From Betaproteobacteria bacterium TMED82 (lineage in GTDB: Bacteria; Pseudomonadota; Gammaproteobacteria; Burkholderiales; Burkholderiaceae_A): a stretch of 64,000 nt of DNA. The number at the start of each line of letters is the position of its first letter. The stretch's first letter is position 1. Below the pieces are notes generated by a model, which was not told the origin of the DNA, did not search any database, and saw only the letters and a program-made list of their open reading frames with translations. The stretch spans positions 29,395 to 93,394 of the forward strand of contig NHEJ01000002.1 in assembly GCA_002170395.1 (NCBI GenBank). Direction: 5' to 3'. The position numbers and the translations under genes were made by a program. Shown here piece after piece: positions 1 to 7,518 of the stretch.

Positions 1-117
1 CTAGATAACACGTTAGCTTGGACCATGAAGTCTGATGGTTCATATCAGATTCGGCGGAACTTAGGAGATAATAATTTTGCGTCCCAAGAAAAGCTTTTAG
101 AGAAGTTTGGGGAATGA
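1..117 (+). CDS. ppk1: Polyphosphate kinase 1, C-terminal end only (partial)
   Basis: An open frame enters at base 1 and stops with TGA at 115-117, so only about 38 C-terminal residues are visible. They read as DN..AW...DGSY..R followed by a Q..LL tail. That pattern matches what I know of the last residues of Ppk1, which makes and uses long-chain polyphosphate from ATP. The catalytic region lies upstream of the window. The stop abuts the convergent permease stop with no spacer. The fragment is short, so the family call is good but not certain; it is too short for the ORF track. Confidence 0.7.
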   Translation, partial: LDNTLAWTMKSDGSYQIRRNLGDNNFASQEKLLEKFGE

Positions 118-1779
118 CTATCGAGATAGTTTTTTGAGCTCGTTTGCAAGTATTGCTATAGGAATGATCGCCAATGTCACCAACACCAAAGAAGGAATAG
201 CTGCCATGCCCAGATTTTCATCATTGGCGTATCCATAAGCAGAAATGGCTAAAGTTTCAAAATCTAGTGGTCGAAGTACCAGTGTCGCGGGTAATTCCTT
301 GAGAACATCTAAGAAAACAAGAGTTCCTGCTATTAGAGATGCCTGCCAAAGTAAGGGAAGGTGAAGCCGCGAAAAAATTTCGGTTGGAGATAGTCCCATA
401 GACTGAGCTGAGAAATCAATATTTTTTGAAATCAGGTAATAACGTGAGTTTATTGGTTTAAACCCTACAGCAAAAAAACGACTCACGTAAGCTAAAAAAA
501 GAATGAAAGAAGACGTAGTGAAAATAATATTAATTCCGCTAACTAAGAAAATTAAGTTAGACAAAAAGCCTGATAACGTTAATAGAGATAACGCCAAAAC
601 TAGTCCAGCAATTGCATAAGTTGAACACAAAATCTCCACTATAAACAGCATTATCTTGGAATTATTTTGACGCAACGTAAAAGCAACGATCCATGAAAAA
701 AAAATAATTATTATCAAAGAACCAGAGGCTAAGAAAAGCGAATTTAAAGACGACCAGAAAACTTCCTTATCTATGTTATCCAGAGGAGTCAGACTGAAAA
801 GAAAATGATCAGCTGCGGCCTTCAAAAGCAGAGTGAAAGGCACAATAAATCCAAATATTCCGCTTAAACTACTGATAAAAATCATAGACAGTGTTTTTAT
901 GCCCCCAATTTTGAGAAAATTTTGAGAACTTTTTTCATCCTCAACTAATTTATATTGTGAACTACTGAGGTATTTATCACTAATAATTAAAAATAAAGCA
1001 AAACAGAAAATGACAACTGCAATTATCGACGCAATATTGACATCTCCATAACCTAACCATGCCTTATATAGCCCCGTGGATAAAGTCTGTACGGAGAAGT
1101 ACGAAACGGTTCCATAGTCAGAGAGACATTCCATCAGTATCAGCGATAACCCTGCTATGATCGCAGGCCTTGCGAGAGGTAATACTACCTTAAAAAAAAT
1201 ACGGTATGAACTTACTCCCATTCCCATTGCCGCCTCAATTAACTGTATTTGCCTTTTTTGAAAAGCTCCTCGAGCTAGAAGAATTAGGTAGGGGGACAAT
1301 GCTACGCCAAGAATGAAACAAGCTCCAGGCATCGATCTTATCTCTGGCCAAAAAACTCTTTCAAGAATTGGATCATTAATGATACCAGCTGAAAATAAGT
1401 AATCTTTTACCATAATGGAAATCCACCCTGAGTAATCGAATGCATCAGTGTAGGCATAAGCCATAATATATGCGGGCATTGCCATAGGCAGTATAGCTAA
1501 TACTTCAATTATTTTTTTACCTAAAAAATTGTATCTAGATAAAATCCAGGCTGTAGGAACACTAAAAGTGAATGCAATAAACCCTGTTCCCACGCAAAGT
1601 ATTAAAGTATTCACGGTATACTGACTTAAAAGGCTATAAACCAACGAGTCAAAAAGCTCTTCATCAAATACAATTTGCGTTGTCAGGAAAACAATCCCTA
1701 AAATTGGTAAGATGATCACCGCTGAGCAAAAAATAAATGAACAGCGACTAAGACTATTAAGGTTAAAGAAGGTAAACAC
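118..1779 (-). CDS. fbpB: Fe(III)-type ABC transporter permease (fused double permease)
   Basis: This 553-residue inner-membrane protein has about twelve hydrophobic segments and two copies of the binding-protein-dependent permease loop (EAA loop). The first is EAAMGMGVSSYRIFFKVVLP near residue 180 and the second, degenerate, is SAQSMGLSPTEIF near residue 460. The duplicated layout is typical of the FbpB/SfuB/ThiP group, which carries ferric iron and in some members thiamine or 2-aminoethylphosphonate. It starts with GTG at 1779. It is divergent from the ATPase gene, 52 bp away, rather than in one operon, and no periplasmic binding protein is visible. The substrate is therefore inferred from family resemblance only. 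Confidence 0.85.
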   Translation of the reverse strand: MFTFFNLNSLSRCSFIFCSAVIILPILGIVFLTTQIVFDEELFDSLVYSLLSQYTVNTLILCVGTGFIAFTFSVPTAWILSRYNFLGKKIIEVLAILPMAMPAYIMAYAYTDAFDYSGWISIMVKDYLFSAGIINDPILERVFWPEIRSMPGACFILGVALSPYLILLARGAFQKRQIQLIEAAMGMGVSSYRIFFKVVLPLARPAIIAGLSLILMECLSDYGTVSYFSVQTLSTGLYKAWLGYGDVNIASIIAVVIFCFALFLIISDKYLSSSQYKLVEDEKSSQNFLKIGGIKTLSMIFISSLSGIFGFIVPFTLLLKAAADHFLFSLTPLDNIDKEVFWSSLNSLFLASGSLIIIIFFSWIVAFTLRQNNSKIMLFIVEILCSTYAIAGLVLALSLLTLSGFLSNLIFLVSGINIIFTTSSFILFLAYVSRFFAVGFKPINSRYYLISKNIDFSAQSMGLSPTEIFSRLHLPLLWQASLIAGTLVFLDVLKELPATLVLRPLDFETLAISAYGYANDENLGMAAIPSLVLVTLAIIPIAILANELKKLSR

Positions 1780-1831
1780 TTTAAAAATAATTAAACAGGA
1801 TAGTTATTAAAAAGAGAATTATAATAGAGAT

Positions 1832-2946
1832 ATGGACAATGTATTGGAAATAGAAGATTTGAGTGTTGCATATGAAATTCCAAAATTATTCAGCTCACCT
1901 TCCACTAAATCATTACTGAAACATATCAGCTTTTCATTAAAAAGTGGTGAAATAGCCTGCATATTAGGGCCTTCTGGCTGTGGAAAAACTACCCTGCTTA
2001 GAGCAATAGCAGGATTTCATACTCCAGTAACGGGAAAAATGAAAATTGAAGATACTGTAGTCTTTAATGGACAAAAAAAAATATAAATGTTTCAGCAGAG
2101 AACAGAAATATTGGTATGGTTTTTCAGGATTACGCTCTCTTTCCGCACCTCAGTGTTCGTGAAAATATATTATTTGCGCTTACAAAAGGAAAAATTGAAA
2201 GCGCACAACAATCTGATTGTGATAGAGCAGCTTACTTGCTTGCCTTGACTGGTTTAGAAAAACTTGCAACAAGCTCCGTACAAGAAATCTCTGGTGGTCA
2301 AAAGCAGAGGGTAGCACTAGCGAGAGCCTTAGCTCCAAAACCTAACCTAATTTTGTTTGATGAGCCTTTTTCGAATCTTGATCCAGAATTAAGAGAGAGA
2401 CTTGCTAGGGATATTAGACAACTATTAAAAATTACAAATACTAGCGGATTATTTGTAACGCATGATCAAAAAGAAGCATTCACTTTAGGAGATAAAGTTG
2501 GAGTTCTAATAGACGGTAAAATGGCACAATGGAATACCCCATATAATGTTTATCATGAGCCGTCTACAATCGAAGTCGCAAAATTTATTGGCCAAGGAGC
2601 CTTTATAAGCGGAGTATCAGACGGTACAACTATTTCCACAGCGCTTGGTACATTTTCGCTAGACGAACGGAATAACCTTGAAAAGTCATATAAAAAAAAG
2701 GTCATGGTATTGTTAAGACCAGACGATATAATTCATGATGACGAGAGTAACCTGCAGGCTAAGGTTTTAAGAAAGGATTTTAAAGGGGCTAATTTTTTAT
2801 ATACGCTTCAATTATCTAGTAAAGAGGAAATTTTATCTTTGGTTCCGAGCCATCACGACCACCCATTAAATCATCCTATCGGCATAAAGTTAGAGGTAGA
2901 TCACCTTGTGACTTTCTCAACTACAACAAAGAGTACTGTTTTTTAA
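1832..2946 (+). CDS. fbpC: ABC transporter ATPase, FbpC-like, split by a frameshift
   Basis: Two ORFs together encode one ATPase. The first (1832-2086) carries Walker [10 protein letters not shown]. The second (2116-2946) carries the Q-loop FQDYALFP, signature ISGGQKQR, Walker B LILFDEP, the H-loop VTHDQ and a C-terminal regulatory domain. The frame breaks at an A9 run (2073-2081) just before an in-frame TAA. Stepping back one base, or adding one A, restores a continuous protein of about 371 residues, normal for the FbpC/PotA group. The downstream part is free of stops and keeps all motifs. Ribosomal or transcriptional slippage, phase variation, a recent null mutation or a homopolymer sequencing error could each explain it. 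It would energise the divergent permease. Confidence 0.85.
2073..2081 (+). repeat. A9 homopolymer at the ATPase frameshift
   Basis: Nine consecutive A residues lie inside the ATPase gene, immediately before the premature TAA at 2084-2086. The run contains the A AAA AAA arrangement associated with -1 slippage. A run of ten A residues, or of seven, would join the two ORFs. Confidence 0.9.
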
Positions 2947-2947
2947 T

Positions 2948-3787
2948 TTAATCATAAACGAAACGCTGCCATGAGCTATATAAATAAAAATGTTTTCCGG
3001 AGCATCTTCCAAATAAGCTTAAATTAACTTTTTTTGCCATTTGAACTCCCATTTGGGTAACCCCTGATCTCGATAATAAAAATGGGATATTCATCTGGGC
3101 CCCCTTGATAACCATTTCTGAAGTTAATCGACCAGTCGTATAAAAAACTAAACCTTCACCTTCGAGAGACTCTAGCCACATTTTTCCCGCTATAGAATCA
3201 ACAGCATTGTGTCGTCCAACGTCTTCAACGAACATTAACATTTCGGCTCCTTTAAAAAGTGCACAGCCGTGCACAGAGCCTGCTTTTTTATATACAGAAT
3301 CATGCCTTCTCATGACGTCAATTATCTCAGTTAGCGTAGACTGTGTAAGTTGAGAACGTTGACTCAAAACTAACTTATCTAGATCTGCCTGAATATCTCC
3401 GAATATTGTTCCTTGTCCGCAGCCAGTCGTCACTGTGCGTTTACTAGTTTGTTGTGCTTCATACGTATTAGAAATTACCGCAGCGCTATTAACGTCCCAA
3501 TCTACCTGGATAGAAACTATATCATCTAGTTTTTTTATTATCCTCTGATTTCTCAAATACCCTAAAACTAAGTCTTCTGGCCTTGATCCAAGAGTCATTA
3601 ATGTAACTAATTCTTTCTTATTTAAATAAATGGTAAGAGGCCTTTCCGCTGGGATAAAAATAGATTTTTTACGTTTCTTTTCATCTAAAACCTCTATGGC
3701 TGAAGTTAATTCTATGGAGGTAGACGACAACTTAGGAATTAATTTTTTAGCATTCGAATGATGTTCGTCCTGTCTGCAATTTTTCAT
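2948..3787 (-). CDS. fdhD: Formate dehydrogenase accessory sulfurtransferase FdhD
   Basis: FdhD moves sulfur from a cysteine desulfurase to the molybdenum cofactor and is needed for active formate dehydrogenases. Family blocks are visible: a TGCGQGT active-site loop near residue 145, AGSVHGCALF, VEDVGRHNAVD, and TGRLTSEMV near residue 220. The loop keeps the first cysteine of the E. coli CGxC motif, but glycine replaces the second. The ORF could start at GTG 3799, but ATG 3787 is preferred because GGTGAGG lies about seven bases before it. It precedes mobA's end on the same strand in a small molybdenum-cofactor cluster. No formate dehydrogenase structural gene is in the window. Confidence 0.92.
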   Translation of the reverse strand: MKNCRQDEHHSNAKKLIPKLSSTSIELTSAIEVLDEKKRKKSIFIPAERPLTIYLNKKELVTLMTLGSRPEDLVLGYLRNQRIIKKLDDIVSIQVDWDVNSAAVISNTYEAQQTSKRTVTTGCGQGTIFGDIQADLDKLVLSQRSQLTQSTLTEIIDVMRRHDSVYKKAGSVHGCALFKGAEMLMFVEDVGRHNAVDSIAGKMWLESLEGEGLVFYTTGRLTSEMVIKGAQMNIPFLLSRSGVTQMGVQMAKKVNLSLFGRCSGKHFYLYSSWQRFVYD

Positions 3788-3816
3788 GTATCGCCTCACC
3801 CTTGATCCAAGTCATA

Positions 3817-4401
3817 TTACTTTTTTAAGTCATCAGTATAGTTTACATTTTTGAATTCGGAATGATTTTCAAATCTGACTTCCACCCCATTGAGAGTCTC
3901 TGTCCAACGGTCGATTTTTCTTTGGCCAGTAGATAGATAATTATCTAGACTTTGACCTAAACCAGTTCTAATCATCATAGTTGAAGGGTGTGTTCTTTTT
4001 TCGTTGAGTGAATCAGTGGTGTAAGGCATTGCGAAATCAAAGTTTCCCTCAATTAGAGCAAAATATAAATTCTTGATCAAATCATTAGGCAAGTCTGGAG
4101 TGTCACAAGAAACCACCATTAGGATATCGGTTCGGCAATGACACAGTCCAGCTTTTATTCCTCCCAAAGGTCCTAACCTATCCTTGCTTAAATCAGTTAT
4201 CACTTGAAAACCAAAAGTTCGATAAAGCTCTAAATTGCGATTAGCATTTATCAAAATTTTATTGGTATGCAATTTCAAAGTATTTATTGAATAACTTATT
4301 AGTGGTTTCCCAAGATAAGGAACCAGACCCTTATCTTTTCCCCCCATTCTTGAACCAGCGCCTCCAGCTAACACTAGACCCGTGATGCTAACTGGATTCA
4401 A
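3817..4401 (-). CDS. mobA: Molybdenum cofactor guanylyltransferase MobA
   Basis: MobA links GMP from GTP to molybdopterin to make the guanine dinucleotide cofactor used by DMSO-reductase-family enzymes such as formate dehydrogenase. The N-terminal nucleotide-binding signature LAGGAGSRMGGKDKGL is complete, followed by GKPLISY and later SCDTPDLP around the metal-binding aspartate. The length of 194 residues is normal. The gene lies 29 bases upstream of fdhD on the same strand, consistent with a joint role in formate dehydrogenase maturation; moaA is elsewhere, at 51092. Confidence 0.93.
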   Translation of the reverse strand: MNPVSITGLVLAGGAGSRMGGKDKGLVPYLGKPLISYSINTLKLHTNKILINANRNLELYRTFGFQVITDLSKDRLGPLGGIKAGLCHCRTDILMVVSCDTPDLPNDLIKNLYFALIEGNFDFAMPYTTDSLNEKRTHPSTMMIRTGLGQSLDNYLSTGQRKIDRWTETLNGVEVRFENHSEFKNVNYTDDLKK

Positions 4402-4440
4402 AAGACCTGTATATTTAGAGAATTAGATTCAATCATTATC

Positions 4441-5229
4441 TTAACTCGAAATCATCTTTTTAAAAACTTGGGCGACCTTCCCAGAATCCTCTGATACCAG
4501 CATACGCATTAAAACAACCTTATCATCATAGGAACTAGAGTTATCGAGCATACTAACGTCAATTTTTGGTTTTTTAGGTTTCAGTTTAGCTTTTATGTCT
4601 TCCAATGACTGTCCCGCATCTAACTCAACTTCGCCCTCGGGAATAACATCACTATCTTTGCCTTTATCATTATTGCTGGTCTCGGCACTAGTGGGAGCAT
4701 CTATCCTACCATCTGGATATATCACTGTACCATCGGCTTTAACCAGCCTACCATCAGAGTATCTTATACTTCCATCGGGATACTTGATGCTGCCGTCAGG
4801 AAAAACAACAGATCCATCAGGTTGACGAATACCGCCTCCCTCATCTGGACCAATAATAGACCTCCCAGTCTCATCAAATTGCATAACCTCGCCGTCTGGT
4901 GAAGGTCCTGCAATGCTTGGTGGAGGTCCTACTACAATTGCTGGGGATTTAATACGTTTCAATCTATCAGCCATCATCTTTTCGCGAAGCTGATTGGCAG
5001 TCATTTTTAGTTTCCTTCTCTCTTTCTTAGGCTGTGGAAAAACACTTAAAACCTTTGCACGAATATAAATAAGTGCAAACCCAAGCAAAATCATCCCAAT
5101 AAAGCTAGAAAAGTCCTGAGCCAGGAAAACATCAGGGTATTGCAGAGCAAGAGCAAAATAAATAGTTATCACCAAATAAAAAGCCAGGTTGAAAATTATT
5201 CTGTAAGCTTCGTGACGAAATAAATACAT
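4441..5229 (-). CDS. Unassigned membrane protein with PDG heptad repeats
   Basis: I do not recognise this 262-residue protein. Two hydrophobic segments (about residues 10-30 and 40-58) are followed by a basic stretch and a proline-rich linker. Six exact seven-residue repeats of consensus PDGSIxY follow at residues 137-178. A lysine-rich acidic/basic tail ends the protein. The repeats resemble single-layer beta-repeat folds such as the TCP10/CPAP G-box, but that is an analogy only. The start abuts the next upstream gene (3-base gap), so the two are probably co-translated. The long hydrophilic part would lie on one side of the inner membrane; which side cannot be told from the sequence. Confidence 0.75.
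   Translation of the reverse strand: MYLFRHEAYRIIFNLAFYLVITIYFALALQYPDVFLAQDFSSFIGMILLGFALIYIRAKVLSVFPQPKKERRKLKMTANQLREKMMADRLKRIKSPAIVVGPPPSIAGPSPDGEVMQFDETGRSIIGPDEGGGIRQPDGSVVFPDGSIKYPDGSIRYSDGRLVKADGTVIYPDGRIDAPTSAETSNNDKGKDSDVIPEGEVELDAGQSLEDIKAKLKPKKPKIDVSMLDNSSSYDDKVVLMRMLVSEDSGKVAQVFKKMISS
4696..4821 (-). repeat. Six tandem 21-bp units encoding PDG heptads
   Basis: Read on the minus strand, the units encode PDGSVVF, PDGSIKY, PDGSIRY, SDGRLVK, ADGTVIY and PDGRIDA without any change of spacing. DG is invariant; position 5 is always V, I or L. Codons differ between units, so the repeat looks maintained at protein level rather than being a fresh DNA duplication. Confidence 0.9.
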
Positions 5230-5232
5230 CTT

Positions 5233-5829
5233 CTAGATTCCCGCTGCCTGTGAATTTTCGTCAAGAGTAATGCTTCCCTGATTTGAATCATTTCTCGGCT
5301 GGGTCTTGTTATCTGAAGAACCAACCTTTTCGTTAGTAATTTGCTCAACCCTGTCACAATCAGATAGCATGTCGACCTCTAAACCAGAGGCAGCCATTCC
5401 AGCTTGTGCAGCACAAACAGACTTTAAACGTACATTCCACTGATTCATTTCAAGCGCTTTCTCGAATGCCTCCGCAGCTGAAGGATCATCTTTCCCCTTA
5501 ACCAGTAATCTCAATGCTCCAATTGCAAGATATCTTTCCGGACTCTCAATCTTAGAAGATTTAGCGGCAGCTTCTACATCTTGAAGTGCTTGGCCGCCAT
5601 TCAAAGCAGCTTTTACCGCAGCCAACTCTTTTTCCTTCTTCAGTAACTCCTTAAGTCTCAAATCATTAGTCGGTTTCGAAGTTGCTGCAGCACTATCGTT
5701 AGTTTTTATTTGGGAAATCTGATTCTCAAGCTCAGATATGTCTTGGTTTTGCAAGTAGATAAAAACTCCCGTTCCAACTAACCCAGCAAATAAAATAATT
5801 TCAAGTATCAGTCTAAACCATTTTTTCAT
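5233..5829 (-). CDS. Unassigned membrane-anchored protein with coiled coil
   Basis: A single N-terminal hydrophobic segment (about residues 7-25) anchors this 198-residue protein. It is followed by a predicted coiled coil (LENQISQIK and LKELLKKEKELAAVKAAL) and an alanine-rich helical part, PSAAEAFEKALEMNQWNV, that looks like one TPR-type hairpin. The C-terminus is polar and low in complexity. It sits 3 bases before the PDG-repeat gene and downstream of the beta-propeller lipoprotein, suggesting an envelope-associated set of three. No enzymatic motif is visible and I do not assign a function. Confidence 0.7.
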   Translation of the reverse strand: MKKWFRLILEIILFAGLVGTGVFIYLQNQDISELENQISQIKTNDSAAATSKPTNDLRLKELLKKEKELAAVKAALNGGQALQDVEAAAKSSKIESPERYLAIGALRLLVKGKDDPSAAEAFEKALEMNQWNVRLKSVCAAQAGMAASGLEVDMLSDCDRVEQITNEKVGSSDNKTQPRNDSNQGSITLDENSQAAGI

Positions 5830-5885
5830 AATGTATGTATCGACATTTTTTACTACCTCTTGAGTAAGTTAAAAATATTTGAAAA

Positions 5886-6869
5886 TCATAGTGGTAAAAA
5901 AACTACTCGGTTAGATTTCATTTCTGGAATAACCAAATATTTACCGTCAGTTGTGACATCAATGTCTGCACTGCCATTCATACCCTCTTTTAAAACAATG
6001 GTTTCGCCATCAACCTTAGACACATCCATTTTAAAAATCTTGCCATTTTTCCAATCGGAGAGATAAAGACTTGTTCCCGAAAAAACTAGTCCATCAGCAC
6101 CTCCGAAACCCTCGTCTAACTTTTCAACAACAAGATCTTTCAAACGAACCCGAAATAAGAATCCATTAGCAAAGTCATTAAAATGTAAAAAGCCTCTCTG
6201 AAAACTGAGTAATCCATTTGGACTAAGGATATTAGGATCATTAGCAGCGTCGACAAAAACAGACACTTTTCGATTTGAATCTACTCTAAAAATAGCTCCG
6301 CCACCGCCATTACTGATATCTCCACTGTCTGAAATATAAATCATGGTATTTCTATCCATAGTGATATCGTTCAGGAATTGAGGTTTTCGGGGAAAATCTT
6401 TAGCGCTTAACCACGTTTCCACTTCCCCTGAAAAAGATACTTTCTTAACTTCATAGTTATCAGTAACGAAAATTGTATCACCCTCGACTAATATACCTTT
6501 AGGATCATTCAAACCTTTATCAGCAATAACCTTTTTACTGCCATCAAGAGAAATCTCAATAATTTTTCCATCCCCGTCCTTACCAGTTGGATTAAATTCA
6601 CCAATTTCAGACACGATTATTCTTCCGTCTTTCATTGTGAAGGCAGATTCTGGCATCACAATCCCCCCAATTGGTTCAATTTCTTCAGATTTTACACTAG
6701 AAGAATCACCGGGGGTTTGACCGCTTTCCTGAGAACAACTGATCAAGAAAGGAAAACTTAAAAATGTAACTAACCAAACGGTGAGGCTTTTTGAAATTGC
6801 CTGATGAATTATTAGGCAAATTTTTGCCATTTGTTTACGAAATGTTGCCAAACTTTTAGCGAATCCCAT
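5886..6869 (-). CDS. Beta-propeller lipoprotein, SMP-30/NHL-like
   Basis: The 327-residue product has a basic N-terminus, a hydrophobic stretch and a lipobox-like LISC at about residue 45, so it is probably a lipoprotein. The mature part contains repeated beta-propeller blades (GILVEGDTIFVTDN, NDITMDRNTMIYISDSGDIS, GLVFSGTSLYLSDWKNG) typical of SMP-30/gluconolactonase and NHL folds. These proteins often bind a metal and hydrolyse lactones, but others act as binding scaffolds, so the substrate is open. The gene is the first of three on this strand. The 127 bases upstream (6870-6996) hold no gene I can support. Confidence 0.75.
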   Translation of the reverse strand: MGFAKSLATFRKQMAKICLIIHQAISKSLTVWLVTFLSFPFLISCSQESGQTPGDSSSVKSEEIEPIGGIVMPESAFTMKDGRIIVSEIGEFNPTGKDGDGKIIEISLDGSKKVIADKGLNDPKGILVEGDTIFVTDNYEVKKVSFSGEVETWLSAKDFPRKPQFLNDITMDRNTMIYISDSGDISNGGGGAIFRVDSNRKVSVFVDAANDPNILSPNGLLSFQRGFLHFNDFANGFLFRVRLKDLVVEKLDEGFGGADGLVFSGTSLYLSDWKNGKIFKMDVSKVDGETIVLKEGMNGSADIDVTTDGKYLVIPEMKSNRVVFLPL

Positions 6870-6996
6870 GTTTTTTAATCTCCCGAAATATTATTATTGG
6901 AATGCAATATACACACCAACTACAGAAACTTATTAAAATAAAATCCTATATCTAATATGGTACAGAGAAATCCAAATAAATAGAATAATCCTTTTG

Positions 6997-7518
6997 TTAT
7001 TTAGCTATTTTTAATTCATGCCTTCTCCAAATCTCGTAAATACAAATAGCCACTGTATTACTCAAATTTAAACATCTACTGTCTCTATACATTGGAATCC
7101 TAAGATGATGTTGCGGATTGAAAAAAGTTCGTTGCGAGTCTGAGAGGCCTTTCGTCTCGGACCCGAAAAACAGCCAGCTATTTTTCGGAACATTATTGAG
7201 AAAGAAGGATTTTTTTCCTCTAGTCGTAATTGAAAAACTTTTATTGTTTTGAGGATTGTTGTTGATTAGAAATGTGTCCCAAGAATCATATACTTTGAAT
7301 GAACATCTCTCATGATAGTCAAGACCTGCCCTCTTCATTTTTGCATCGTCAATGAGGAACCCTAATGGCCCTACCAAGTGCAACTTGGCTCCAGTATTAG
7401 CACATAGCCTAATAATATTTCCTGTATTTGATGGAATTTTTGGCTCCACCAAAACAACTTGAATTGGCGCTTTTAATAGTTCTAATGACTTGCCACTCAA
7501 GCAGAATCTCCCCAACAC
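6997..7518 (-). CDS. trmL: tRNA (cytidine/uridine-34 2'-O)-methyltransferase TrmL
   Basis: TrmL is a SPOUT-fold enzyme that methylates the 2'-O of the wobble nucleotide in two leucine tRNAs. Visible motifs are PKIPSNTGNIIRLCANTG near the N-terminus, the SAM-binding region LFFGSETKGL, and the knot region RIPMYRDSRCLNLSNTVAI near the end. The length (173) fits. The GTG at 7518 overlaps the end of thiE by 22 bases; a TTG at 7500 is an alternative start. It appears to be carried as the last gene of the thiamine transcription unit, with no obvious functional link. Confidence 0.9.
   Translation of the reverse strand: MLGRFCLSGKSLELLKAPIQVVLVEPKIPSNTGNIIRLCANTGAKLHLVGPLGFLIDDAKMKRAGLDYHERCSFKVYDSWDTFLINNNPQNNKSFSITTRGKKSFFLNNVPKNSWLFFGSETKGLSDSQRTFFNPQHHLRIPMYRDSRCLNLSNTVAICIYEIWRRHELKIAK

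Noticed and set aside
4696-4821. Possible CRISPR-like array with 21-bp periodicity
   Set aside because: There are no spacers, the units are contiguous and coding, and no cas genes are present.
4595-4825. Plus-strand ORF with PSG-rich repeats
   Set aside because: It is the antisense shadow of the PDG-heptad region; the repetitive look is inherited from the real minus-strand repeats.
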